A DNA stretch of 64,000 bases, taken from NCBI RefSeq assembly GCF_902497785.1, contig NZ_CABVHK010000009.1, positions 124,001-188,000 of the forward strand, in the 5' to 3' direction. Positions 7,581 to 16,186 of this stretch are shown here, piece after piece. The position numbers were made by a program, and so were the translations under genes. The stretch comes from Pseudomonas fluorescens (lineage in GTDB: Bacteria; Pseudomonadota; Gammaproteobacteria; Pseudomonadales; Pseudomonadaceae). Under the pieces are notes generated by a model that saw only the letters and a list, made by a program, of their open reading frames with translations, was not told the origin of the DNA and ran no database searches. Numbering within the stretch: position 1 is the stretch's first letter; every line of letters starts with the position of its first letter.

Positions 7581-9251
7581 TCAGAACGCAGTGCTGAGGG
7601 TCAGCGAGACCCAGTTGCGGTCGGTCAGGCCGACGTCGCCGGTGCCCCCGACGACGGTTTTTCCGACGCCGGCAACGTCTGCATATTTGCGTTCGCTGCC
7701 GTAGCCGATGTACGACAGAGTCACGTCGACGCGCTCGTCGTAGGTGCCCTTCACACCTGCTTTCCAGGTGTATTTGCCTTCGTTGCCACCGCCCGTGGCG
7801 GCATTGCCGTTGACGCCGTAATCCACACTCATGGGCGTGGAAATATTCCAGCCAGGGAACACCCCAAGCCATTGCGGCGCAAAGCTAACGGCCAGGCCGA
7901 CATAGTTCTTGGTAGCGCAGCCGTAATGCTTGTCCTGCCCCGCCGGGCAGCCGCCATAGCCTTCTCCTTTGAACAGTTCCTCGTGCTTGGTCACCCGTTG
8001 CACATGACTGAACGCCATTTCGGTGATCAGGCTGCCGGTGTCGAAGTAATCGGTGCGCGGCAGCAACCACAGGCCGTTGACCACCATGTGCCACGTGTCA
8101 CCGCGAGCGCCCTGATTGTCGGCAGTGCTGATGTTGCTGGAGACCAGCGAGGTGTTCTGGCGATACGACAGGTCGACGCCGAGGGAACCTCCGCCCAATA
8201 CCGGACCTGCGGAGTAACCCAGGCCATAGAGCTTGACGTTCTCGGCGTACACGTAACGGGCGAAGGTCGGCGCTACTTGCAGGCCCCACGGGTTGTAGTC
8301 ATCGAACTCGCGATAGAACGCGCTGACCTCCGAATGCAGGAAGTCGAAGCTGTAGGTGCCCATCACGCCCCAGTTGCCCCTGTCCTTGGGTTTGACCGGA
8401 TCAATCAACGGCCGCGAAACACCGCTGAACAATGGCAAACGGTCCGGCCCTTCCAGGGCGACGTCGGCGGAGGCCAGATAGGTACCGCCTTCAGGCGCGC
8501 GCGTGGTGTCCCATTCGAAGAAGTATTGCGCTGCCAGCGACAACTTGTCGGTGACCTGAGCCTGGGTTGAAATCTGCGTCAGCGGCAGGAAGATTTCACG
8601 GGTCTCGGTACCAGGGTTGCTCACCGCCTTGCGCCCATCCAACGGTGCTTGCGAGTAGGACACCGCATGCCCGGCAATCAGCAGGCCGTTGCCCCAGTAC
8701 ACGGTATGCCGGCCGGCACGCACGCTGACCGGAATCTCACCCAGGTCGAAGCGGGTAAACGCAAAGGCGTCCAGCAACTCGCCGCTAGGGCCACGGTGAT
8801 AGCGTTTGGTGAAGCTGGAGTATTTACCGTTGTTGTAGCTCGGCGTGCTGGTACCGGGGAACGCACCTGGGTAGTAAACATTGCCGGGGCTGGTTTCGAC
8901 ATCAGTGTTTTCATATGCCTGGTCGTACCAGCCAGCGCCGCTGATGCGAAAGCCGTTGTACTGCTTGTACGCGACCTCCATTTCGCTCATCAAATCGACA
9001 CGATTGGTCACCACATCGCCCCGATCAAACTTGGCGTCGGACTCGTCGTAGCTGGCGTTATTGGCCAACGCGGAGTCGCGCCCCTCGGCCCGTATGCCCA
9101 GGTTGTAACGTACGGTGTTGTCCCAGCGCGCGGTCCAGTCCGGATTGCCGGTATCAAACTCGGCGGCCTGCACAGCGCCAACAGTCAAGGCACACCCGGT
9201 CACGCTGAACCAGACAGCCAGGCTTAACGGCTTTAGCTTTGCGTCGATCAT
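7581..9251 (-). CDS. DUF1302 domain-containing outer-membrane protein
   Basis: The 556-residue protein has a signal peptide (about residues 1-30, ending AVQAA) and a mature region rich in alternating aromatic and polar residues, ending WVSLTLSTAF with a terminal Phe. That is the pattern of an outer-membrane beta-barrel. The early segment WDNTVRYNLGIRAEGRD marks DUF1302. Family members accompany DUF1329 proteins and often sit in clusters for sterols, alkanes or other hydrophobic substrates, so an uptake channel is a reasonable inference. GGGAG precedes the ATG at 9251; another ATG lies four codons upstream inside that site. Confidence 0.85.
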   Translation of the reverse strand: MIDAKLKPLSLAVWFSVTGCALTVGAVQAAEFDTGNPDWTARWDNTVRYNLGIRAEGRDSALANNASYDESDAKFDRGDVVTNRVDLMSEMEVAYKQYNGFRISGAGWYDQAYENTDVETSPGNVYYPGAFPGTSTPSYNNGKYSSFTKRYHRGPSGELLDAFAFTRFDLGEIPVSVRAGRHTVYWGNGLLIAGHAVSYSQAPLDGRKAVSNPGTETREIFLPLTQISTQAQVTDKLSLAAQYFFEWDTTRAPEGGTYLASADVALEGPDRLPLFSGVSRPLIDPVKPKDRGNWGVMGTYSFDFLHSEVSAFYREFDDYNPWGLQVAPTFARYVYAENVKLYGLGYSAGPVLGGGSLGVDLSYRQNTSLVSSNISTADNQGARGDTWHMVVNGLWLLPRTDYFDTGSLITEMAFSHVQRVTKHEELFKGEGYGGCPAGQDKHYGCATKNYVGLAVSFAPQWLGVFPGWNISTPMSVDYGVNGNAATGGGNEGKYTWKAGVKGTYDERVDVTLSYIGYGSERKYADVAGVGKTVVGGTGDVGLTDRNWVSLTLSTAF

Positions 9252-9385
9252 CAACACTCCCATTACTTTTTATTGTTGTTGGCAGCCGAAGCGTTGGGCC
9301 GTCTGGACCGCGCCAATGAGCGCTCGTCTGTGGGCTTTCGGTATGGACTGAAGTAGACGGGACGGGGAGGTTCGAGACAACGATT

Positions 9386-9468
9386 GGGAGTATTGCTGAA
9401 ATGCATTTTGGTATTGGTCAAATACTCCCGACCTATACTCAAAGGTCCTGGATCGTACTTTTTGAGTA
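9386..9468. promoter_or_regulatory. Two nested inverted repeats sharing a GAGTA/TACTC core
   Basis: GGGAGTATT (9386-9394) and AATACTCCC (9421-9429) form a perfect 9-bp inverted repeat with a 26-nt gap. TACTCAAA (9436-9443) and TTTGAGTA (9461-9468) form a second perfect 8-bp repeat. All four arms contain the same TACTC/GAGTA core. They occupy the divergent promoter region between the DUF1302 operon and the lipoprotein gene, so they may be regulator half-sites; the second repeat ends 12 bp before the lipoprotein start. Confidence 0.4.
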
Positions 9469-9480
9469 CAGGAGGTGACC

Positions 9481-9930
9481 ATGAAATCGGGAACCCGGAC
9501 AGCGACACTCCTAGCCGCTGCGATGATCGTCGGCTGTACGACTTCATCAAGCCAGACAGTGACTGTTCCCTTGAACGCTACACCACGCAACGGCGGTCAG
9601 ATCGCCAATGCAACGCTGGCCGTTCAGGGCAATGAGACAGCGTTTTCCTTTGTCGTCAGTGGAGTTCCAAGCGGCACCCTTCGGCCCTTGAATCTCTACA
9701 CCTTTATCAACAAAGGCAGCTGCGAGCGCCCCGGGACTGTCGCCTATGCAATGAATGACCGGATCAACACCAATCGCATTTCTGCAACGCGCGGCTGGAC
9801 CTATTCACGAAGTGCGCCAGTGACGCTGGCAGAGCTGCTTTCTGGTGGATATTACTTAGTAATAAGGACCACTCCGGCCGATGGCAACGTGGATATTTTC
9901 TGTGGGGATATCAAGCCCGAAACAAGGTGA
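9481..9930 (+). CDS. Small predicted lipoprotein, function unknown
   Basis: A 149-residue protein starting at an ATG with an excellent Shine-Dalgarno (AGGAGGTGA, 9470-9478). Residues 1-20 form a signal peptide ending in the lipobox IVGC, so Cys19 would be lipidated and the protein anchored in a membrane. The rest looks beta-rich (VTVPLNATPRNGGQIANATL, FSFVVSGVP) and contains two further cysteines (SCERPG, FCGDIK) that could form a disulfide. I do not recognise a named family; the pattern is reminiscent of CHRD/superoxide-dismutase-like secreted beta domains, without metal ligands. It is divergent from the DUF1302/DUF1329 operon and monocistronic. Confidence 0.7.
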   Translation: MKSGTRTATLLAAAMIVGCTTSSSQTVTVPLNATPRNGGQIANATLAVQGNETAFSFVVSGVPSGTLRPLNLYTFINKGSCERPGTVAYAMNDRINTNRISATRGWTYSRSAPVTLAELLSGGYYLVIRTTPADGNVDIFCGDIKPETR

Positions 9931-9988
9931 AATGACACCAGACCGATAACCGGCTTTATCTACAACAGCGTGAAGAACAGTGTGCGTT

Positions 9989-10013
9989 GCGGTATTTGAA
10001 TATCCGATACCGC
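9989..10013. promoter_or_regulatory. LysR-type (T-N11-A) inverted repeat upstream of the oxidoreductase gene
   Basis: GCGGTAT (9989-9995) and ATACCGC (10007-10013) are perfect 7-bp arms separated by 11 bases. That spacing is the classic LysR-type T-N11-A box. It lies about 110 bp upstream of the start at 10126. No LysR gene is in the window. Confidence 0.35.
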
Positions 10014-10125
10014 CCCATTGTTTTTGTGATTTTACGATGGCAAAACTGCTCCCTAGACTCCAGCCAATAACTAGGCAACGCCGCTCTCCTGGCGCCGCCA
10101 TGACAATAAAGCCTGGAGGATGAAC

Positions 10126-13100
10126 ATGAGTGCGCCCCCGTCTCTGGATGACAAGTACGTCCAGCACACTGGAAAAGTTTTGCTCACCGGGATTCAGGCG
10201 CTGGTGCGTCTGCCGCTGATGCAGCGCCAACGCGATCTGGCCAATGGCTTGAATACCGCCGGTTTTATTTCCGGGTACCGTGGCTCGCCGCTGGGTGGTT
10301 TCGACCAGGCATTGTGGAAGGCGCGCGACTACCTCAAGGAACACCACACGGTGTTCCATCCAGGCATGAACGAAGACCTCGCTGCTACCTCAATCTGGGG
10401 TACGCAACAGGTCAATCTCTTCGAAGGCGCCACCTACGATGGCGTGTTTGGCATGTGGTACGGCAAGGGTCCGGGCGTCGATCGCTGCGGCGATGTGTTC
10501 CGCCACGCCAACGCCGCCGGCACCTCGAAATTTGGCGGCGTGCTGGCCATTGCCGGCGACGACCATGGCGCACGCTCCTCCTCGCTACCGCACCAGACCG
10601 AACACATTTTCAAAGCGGTGATGATGCCGGTGCTGGCGCCATCGGGGGTGCAGGAATACCTCGACTACGGCATGCATGGCTGGGCCATGTCGCGCTATTC
10701 CGGCTGCTGGGTCGCCCTCAAAGCGGTGGCCGATACCGTAGAGAGCGCGGCCGTCGTCGACATCGACATTCATCGCGTACAACCGATCATTCCCGATATC
10801 CCGCTGCCCGAAGGTGGCTTGAATATCCGTTGGCCGGACCCGCCCCTGGCACAGGAACAGCGCCTGCTGGAACACAAGCTATATGCTGCCCTCGCCTATG
10901 CACGGGCCAACCGCCTCGACCGTGTCGTGATGGACTCAGCGAAAGCGCGCATCGGCATCATCACGTCAGGCAAATCGTACCTCGACGTTTGCCAGGCACT
11001 GAAAATCCTCGGCATCGACGAAACACTCGCCCAGCAGATTGGCCTGCGGGTCTACAAGGTCGGCATGGTTTGGCCGCTGGAGGCTGAAGGCGTCCGGCAG
11101 TTCGCCGAGGGCCTGGAAGAAATCGTGGTGGTGGAAGAAAAACGCCACATGATCGAGTACCAGTTGAAGGAAGAACTCTACAACTGGCGCGAGGATGTGC
11201 GCCCGCGCATCGTCGGCAAGTTTGACGACAAGGGTGAGTGGAGCCTGCCGCACACGGGTTGGTTGCTACCCGCCATCAACGACCTGACCCCGGCTATGAT
11301 CGCCCGGGCGCTGGCCAAACGCATTTTGCGCCTGCATCAAAGTGGCCCGCTGCAAGTGCGCCTGGCGGTGCTGGATGCGCAATTGGCGAGCAAAGACCAG
11401 TTCAGTAACCTGATGGAACGCGTGCCCCACTACTGTTCCGGTTGCCCGCACAACACCTCGACCAAAGTCCCGCAGGGCAGTCGCGCATTGGCCGGCATCG
11501 GCTGCCATTACATGGCCGCCTGGATCTACCCGCAGACCCAGACGTTCAGTCAGATGGGGGGCGAAGGCGTGGCGTGGATCGGCCAGGCACCGTTTACCAC
11601 TACTCAACATGTGTTCGCCAACCTCGGTGACGGAACCTATTTCCACTCCGGCATTCTCGCGATTCGGGCTGCCATCGCGGCCAAGGTGCAGATCACCTAC
11701 AAGATTCTCTACAACGACGCCGTGGCCATGACCGGCGGCCAACCAGTGGACGGCAGCCTCAGCGTGGCGCAAATCAGCCGGCAACTCGTTGCAGAAGGCG
11801 TGCAGCGTGTGGTGGTGGTCAGCGAAGATGTCGAGAAGTATCAGCACATCCATGATCTGGCAGACGGCGTGCCGGTGCTGCGTCGCGACCAGATGGACGA
11901 AGTGCAGGAACAGCTGCGCCAGTTCCAGGGCGTATCCGCAATCATCTATGACCAGACCTGCGCTGCGGAAAAGCGTCGGCGTCGCAAGCGCGGCAAGTTT
12001 CCGGATCCGGCACGCCGTGTCGTAATCAATGAAGCAGTGTGTGAAGGCTGTGGCGATTGCAGCAGCAAATCCAACTGTATGTCGGTGGTGGCGGTGGAAA
12101 CCGAGTTCGGCCGCAAGCGTGAAATCGACCAGTCCTCTTGCAACAAAGACTTCACGTGTCTCAACGGTTTTTGCCCGAGTTTTGTCACGGTCGAAGGTGG
12201 CACCTTGCGCAAACCCAAGGCCTTGGCGGCCGCGAAGGATGACGTGTGGGATTTGCCGACGCCCGCGACCGTCGCGCTGGATGAGCCTTACAGCATCCTG
12301 ATCACTGGCGTGGGCGGTACGGGCGTGGTGACCATCGGTGCCCTGCTGGGGATGGCGGCGTTCATCGAAGGTAAAGGCACGCTCAATCTGGACATGGCCG
12401 GCATGGCGCAAAAAGGCGGCGCGGTGTGGTCGCACATCCGCATCGCCGCGCACCAGGAACAATTGTTTGCACCGCGGATTGCCGAGGGTGAAGCGGGCTT
12501 GCTGCTGGGTTGCGACCTGGTGGTCAGTGCCAACACCGAAACCTTGTCCAAGCTGCGTCACGGCGTCACCCATGCCGTGGTCAACAGCGAGGAAAGCATT
12601 ACCAGCGCTTTTGTGCGCACCTTCGCCCAGCAAGCGGAAAGTGGTGATTTGCTCAAACACCCGGACCCGAAATTCCAGACCCAGAGCATGTCGGCACAAA
12701 TTGTCGAAGCAGTGGGCTCCGACCAGGCGGACTTTGTCGACGCCAGCAAAATTGCCACGGCGTTGTTGGGTGATTCGATAGCCACGAACACCTTCATGCT
12801 CGGCTATGCCTACCAGAAAGGCTGGTTGCCGGTGGGTAAAGCGGCGCTGCTACAGGCCATCGAACTGAACGGCACCGCGGTGCCCTTCAACCTCTCGGCC
12901 TTTGACTGGGGCCGGTGCAGCGCCCATGACTTGCCACGGGTTTTACGCAAACTGGAAGCCGGCAAGGTGCAAAGCCCGGACCGCTTACTGTCGCAAAGCC
13001 TGGAAGAAACGCTGGCACGGCGCATGGAGTTTCTCACTGCGTACCAGAACTACGCCTATGCCCAACGCTACCGGTTTCGTGTCGAGCAATTCATCAAGGC

Positions 13101-13689
13101 GGAAACCGCACTGTTCGGACAACCCGGCAAGCTGTCGGCGAGTGTCGCCCGATATTACTTCAAAGTGCTGGCGATCAAGGATGAATACGAAGTGGCGCGC
13201 CTGTTTACCGATGGACAATTCCTGGAAAAAATCCAGGCCGGCTTCGAGGGCGACTACCGCCTGCGCTTCCACCTGGCACCACCGCTGCTGAACGATAACG
13301 GCTCCGGTCGCGAACCGAAAAAACGCAGCTTCGGCCCGTGGATGCTGCAAGGCTTCAAGCTGCTGGCCAGGCTCAAGTTCCTGCGTAATACCTGGCTTGA
13401 TCCGTTCGGTCGTACCCATGAACGCAAGGTGGAACGCAACTGGCTGGCCAGTTACGAACGCGTCCTCGATGAAGTACTCACTGGCTTGACGGCCGACAAG
13501 CTGAGCCTTGCTCAGGAGTTGGCGGAGTTGCCAGACAGCGTTCGCGGTTATGGTCCGGTGAAAGAGCGTTTCCTCGGCCACGCCGAAAAGCGCCAGGCGC
13601 AATTGCTTGAGCAATGGCGTAATGGTCCGAGTGTCACGTTTCACGATGCCAGCCAGGTCACCGGCAAAATCGCCATCACTCAACTGTAA
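10126..13689 (+). CDS. Indolepyruvate ferredoxin oxidoreductase-family protein
   Basis: A 1187-residue fused 2-oxoacid:acceptor oxidoreductase. In order: a pyrimidine/TPP-binding alpha-type half (GYRGSPLGGFDQALW near residue 45; CSGCPHNTS near 440 and GGEGVAWIGQAPF near 480), an iron-sulfur section with CEGCGDC near 638 and further cysteines to FCPSF, and a gamma-type domain beginning ITGVGGTGVVTIGALLG near 727. Family members decarboxylate aryl-pyruvates or branched 2-oxoacids to acyl-CoAs and reduce ferredoxin or another carrier. GGAGG positions the second ATG (10126) as the start. It has its own promoter region and is followed by folE. The substrate is not predictable; it could supply or consume an acyl-CoA intermediate. 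Confidence 0.85.
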   Translation: MSAPPSLDDKYVQHTGKVLLTGIQALVRLPLMQRQRDLANGLNTAGFISGYRGSPLGGFDQALWKARDYLKEHHTVFHPGMNEDLAATSIWGTQQVNLFEGATYDGVFGMWYGKGPGVDRCGDVFRHANAAGTSKFGGVLAIAGDDHGARSSSLPHQTEHIFKAVMMPVLAPSGVQEYLDYGMHGWAMSRYSGCWVALKAVADTVESAAVVDIDIHRVQPIIPDIPLPEGGLNIRWPDPPLAQEQRLLEHKLYAALAYARANRLDRVVMDSAKARIGIITSGKSYLDVCQALKILGIDETLAQQIGLRVYKVGMVWPLEAEGVRQFAEGLEEIVVVEEKRHMIEYQLKEELYNWREDVRPRIVGKFDDKGEWSLPHTGWLLPAINDLTPAMIARALAKRILRLHQSGPLQVRLAVLDAQLASKDQFSNLMERVPHYCSGCPHNTSTKVPQGSRALAGIGCHYMAAWIYPQTQTFSQMGGEGVAWIGQAPFTTTQHVFANLGDGTYFHSGILAIRAAIAAKVQITYKILYNDAVAMTGGQPVDGSLSVAQISRQLVAEGVQRVVVVSEDVEKYQHIHDLADGVPVLRRDQMDEVQEQLRQFQGVSAIIYDQTCAAEKRRRRKRGKFPDPARRVVINEAVCEGCGDCSSKSNCMSVVAVETEFGRKREIDQSSCNKDFTCLNGFCPSFVTVEGGTLRKPKALAAAKDDVWDLPTPATVALDEPYSILITGVGGTGVVTIGALLGMAAFIEGKGTLNLDMAGMAQKGGAVWSHIRIAAHQEQLFAPRIAEGEAGLLLGCDLVVSANTETLSKLRHGVTHAVVNSEESITSAFVRTFAQQAESGDLLKHPDPKFQTQSMSAQIVEAVGSDQADFVDASKIATALLGDSIATNTFMLGYAYQKGWLPVGKAALLQAIELNGTAVPFNLSAFDWGRCSAHDLPRVLRKLEAGKVQSPDRLLSQSLEETLARRMEFLTAYQNYAYAQRYRFRVEQFIKAETALFGQPGKLSASVARYYFKVLAIKDEYEVARLFTDGQFLEKIQAGFEGDYRLRFHLAPPLLNDNGSGREPKKRSFGPWMLQGFKLLARLKFLRNTWLDPFGRTHERKVERNWLASYERVLDEVLTGLTADKLSLAQELAELPDSVRGYGPVKERFLGHAEKRQAQLLEQWRNGPSVTFHDASQVTGKIAITQL

Positions 13690-13773
13690 ATATCCCGGCC
13701 CTGGGCCAGGTGCCAGGACCCGGGTTGCATGCGATGCCGCCCGGGAAGTTGGCTAAAACAATAAGGTCGACCC

Positions 13774-14331
13774 ATGAACGAAGAGCTGGCCAGAAACTAC
13801 CGGGAGATTCTTCACGGAGTGGGCGAAGATCCAGAGCGAGAAGGCTTGCTGGACACGCCAAAACGCGCGGCGAAAGCCATGCAGTACCTGTGTCATGGCT
13901 ATCAGCAAAGCCTCGAACAGATCGTCAACGGCGCGTTGTTTGAATCGGACAACGATGAGATGGTCATCGTCCGTGACATCGAACTGTACTCACTCTGCGA
14001 ACACCACCTCCTGCCGTTTATTGGCAAGGCCCATGTCGCCTATATTCCCACTGGTAAGGTGCTGGGGCTGTCGAAAGTGGCCCGCATTGTCGATATGTTC
14101 GCTCGCCGTTTGCAGATTCAGGAAAACCTGACACGGCAGATTGCCGACGCGATTTCCCTAGTGACCGATGCCGCCGGAGTGGCGGTAGTGATCGAGGCAA
14201 AACACATGTGCATGATGATGCGCGGTGTGGAGAAGCAGAACTCGGTGATGAGCACCTCGGTAATGCTCGGCGCGTTCCGCGAGTCGTACAACACCCGCCA
14301 GGAGTTTTTGCAGTTGATCCGCGGTCGCTAG
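13774..14331 (+). CDS. folE: GTP cyclohydrolase I
   Basis: The 185-residue protein matches FolE across its length. [10 protein letters not shown] near residue 73 carries the zinc-binding Cys and His, [21 protein letters not shown] is the conserved substrate-pocket helix region, and [12 protein letters not shown] near 148 holds the second zinc Cys. It converts GTP to 7,8-dihydroneopterin triphosphate, the entry to folate and pterin cofactors. It follows the ferredoxin oxidoreductase gene by 84 bp on the same strand and converges on an SDR. A folE copy inside a catabolic cluster is unusual; it might support a pterin-dependent step or simply be a second copy. Confidence 0.93.
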   Translation: MNEELARNYREILHGVGEDPEREGLLDTPKRAAKAMQYLCHGYQQSLEQIVNGALFESDNDEMVIVRDIELYSLCEHHLLPFIGKAHVAYIPTGKVLGLSKVARIVDMFARRLQIQENLTRQIADAISLVTDAAGVAVVIEAKHMCMMMRGVEKQNSVMSTSVMLGAFRESYNTRQEFLQLIRGR

Positions 14332-14359
14332 GAGAGGCGCCAGGCGCCCCACCTTCAAC

Positions 14360-15115
14360 TCAACTGAGCATCAGCATGCCGCCATCAATCATCAACGTTT
14401 GCCCGGTGACAAATCGCGAACCGTCTCCGGCAAGAAATACCAGCACAGGCGCCAGATCCCGGGCCGGTTCACCCAGCTGTCCGCCGATGGGCACTTGCCT
14501 TGTCATGTAGGCATCGTGCTGCTGCAATTGCTCGGTGCTCATGCTCGCGCGAGTCGCCTCGTACATCGGCGTCCACATCGCCGGGGCGATAGCGTTGACG
14601 GTAATGCCCAAGGGGCCCCATTCCCGCGCCACCGTGCGCGTCCACGCCAGCACCGCCCCCTTGCTGGCCGCGTAATGGGCTTTGCCGGGCTGTCCGATGA
14701 CGCCTGCCGCAGAGGCGAAGTTGATGATCCGCCCACCGCTGCCCTTCAGCAGCTCATAGGCCGCGCGGTTGGTCAGGAATGTGCCACGGGTATTCACCGC
14801 AAAGACTTTTTCCCACTCGTCCAGCGTGATGCTGTCGGCACTGGCATTCGGCGCGATACCCGCAGCATGTACCAGCACATCCAGACCATTGAGCCGTTCG
14901 TTGGCCCAGGCGAAAGCGGCATCCACGGATTGGCTGTCAGCGATATCGCAGACTCGTGTATGCGCCCACCCGCCACCGTCCCCCGTCATCAAGGCGGCTT
15001 CGCCCAGGTCGAGGCTGACGACATAGGCTCCCTCCTCCACAAATGCTTTGACCACTGCCGCGCCGATACCCCTGGCGCCTCCCGTGACGATGATTCGTTT
15101 ACCGGCCAGTTGCAT
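14360..15115 (-). CDS. SDR-family oxidoreductase
   Basis: A 251-residue classical SDR with TGGARGIGAAVVKAF at the N-terminus, HAAG in place of NNAG, a serine in NFASAAGVIG and YAASKGAVLAW as catalytic Tyr/Lys. It ends TGQTLMIDGGMLML. It is the last gene of the leftward set formed by CaiB transferase, SDR, ACAD, kinase and this gene (gaps of 50, 24, -4 and 18 bp). In the levulinate pathway of Pseudomonas putida an SDR makes the hydroxyacyl-CoA that is phosphorylated by an APH-type kinase. This SDR could play that part, but its substrate is not shown by the sequence. Confidence 0.85.
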   Translation of the reverse strand: MQLAGKRIIVTGGARGIGAAVVKAFVEEGAYVVSLDLGEAALMTGDGGGWAHTRVCDIADSQSVDAAFAWANERLNGLDVLVHAAGIAPNASADSITLDEWEKVFAVNTRGTFLTNRAAYELLKGSGGRIINFASAAGVIGQPGKAHYAASKGAVLAWTRTVAREWGPLGITVNAIAPAMWTPMYEATRASMSTEQLQQHDAYMTRQVPIGGQLGEPARDLAPVLVFLAGDGSRFVTGQTLMIDGGMLMLS

Positions 15116-15133
15116 GGGCTTTCCCTCTGGTTA

Positions 15134-16186
15134 TCAGGCGGTTTGATCGATGCGCTGCAACGCCGTAGCGAATAGATGCAACGCTGAGGCGTGGTGTTTT
15201 TCACCCGTGACCATCGAGGCTTTACCCGCACACGCACGGGCGTAACTGACTTCGAGAAAGATGCCGAGTTTGAAACCCGCCAACACCAGGTACCAGGTGA
15301 AGTCCGCCAACGAGCGCGAGCTGCCGGCGTGGTAATGGGCGACCAGTTCGTCGCTGCTGCAAAAGCCGTCCCAGGGATGCACTTCGATGGTGCCGGCACC
15401 ACGACCGTCGGCACAGGGCCAGGTGACCACCAGCCAGGCAAGGTCGAGCAACGGATCACCGATGGTCGCCAGCTCCCAATCGACGACCGCGGCCAACTCC
15501 CCGCAGTCATGCCGGAACATGACGTTGGACAGGTGAAAGTCGCCATGTTGAATACCGGCCTCAAACTGCTGCGGGCAATGATCGCTCAGCCAATTGGCCA
15601 AACGTGCAAGTCCCGGCAGGCTGCTCGCCCCCGGCCAACCGGGGTAGTCTTTGACGCTGTCCAAGTGTGCCAGCCAGCGTGAGACCTGACGCTGATGAAA
15701 ACCGTCCGGGCGGCCAAAGTCCGCCAGCCCCACCGCCTGGTAGTCAATGTCGCCCAGACGCAATAGCGCATCCACCATGGCAAAGCCCATGCGCCTGCGC
15801 AGCGCCGGCCGTTCAGCATGGGGTGCTGGCAATCCTGCGGCGCTATTGGGGTTGAAGCCCTGCACTGGTTCCATTAAATAAAAACTGGAGCCCAGAACGG
15901 CCTGGTCAGTACAGTCGGCGATCAAACCGGCATGGGGCACTTGCGATCCGGCCAATACCTTGAGCAGGCGCGCTTCACGGACGATGGTTTTACCGCCGAC
16001 TTCGCGCAGTTCCAGGGAAGGCCGGCGCAACACGAATTCACGCACGCCTCGCCGAAAGCGCAGCAGCAGATTCTGCGTGCCGCCGGCTAAACGTACCGCA
16101 GCCTTGATCGGGCCACTTTCCAGGTCTTGGGTGTCCATCCAGTCGGCCAGGCGCTCGAGGTCGACCAGATCCTGCCAATCGTTCAT
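15134..16186 (-). CDS. APH-type phosphotransferase, possible hydroxyacyl-CoA kinase
   Basis: A 350-residue kinase of the acyl-CoA-dehydrogenase-associated APH family. The catalytic loop QHGDFHLSNVMF (His214, Asp216, Asn221) and the metal-binding VVDWELATIGDP (Asp236) are intact. The N lobe has RLAGGTQNLLLRF and EFVLRRP as the nucleotide-binding strands. The start codon at 16186 overlaps the stop of the acyl-CoA dehydrogenase by ATGA, so the two are translationally coupled. In human ACAD10/11 and P. putida LvaA/LvaC the same partners phosphorylate a hydroxyacyl-CoA and eliminate phosphate to give an enoyl-CoA. I infer the same chemistry here; the acyl group is unknown. A 73-codon in-frame extension upstream lies inside the preceding gene and is rejected. 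Confidence 0.8.
   Translation of the reverse strand: MNDWQDLVDLERLADWMDTQDLESGPIKAAVRLAGGTQNLLLRFRRGVREFVLRRPSLELREVGGKTIVREARLLKVLAGSQVPHAGLIADCTDQAVLGSSFYLMEPVQGFNPNSAAGLPAPHAERPALRRRMGFAMVDALLRLGDIDYQAVGLADFGRPDGFHQRQVSRWLAHLDSVKDYPGWPGASSLPGLARLANWLSDHCPQQFEAGIQHGDFHLSNVMFRHDCGELAAVVDWELATIGDPLLDLAWLVVTWPCADGRGAGTIEVHPWDGFCSSDELVAHYHAGSSRSLADFTWYLVLAGFKLGIFLEVSYARACAGKASMVTGEKHHASALHLFATALQRIDQTA

Noticed and set aside
11266..12699. 477-codon open frame antisense to the indolepyruvate oxidoreductase-like gene
   Set aside because: It has no family features and is a GC-rich codon shadow of a well-supported gene.
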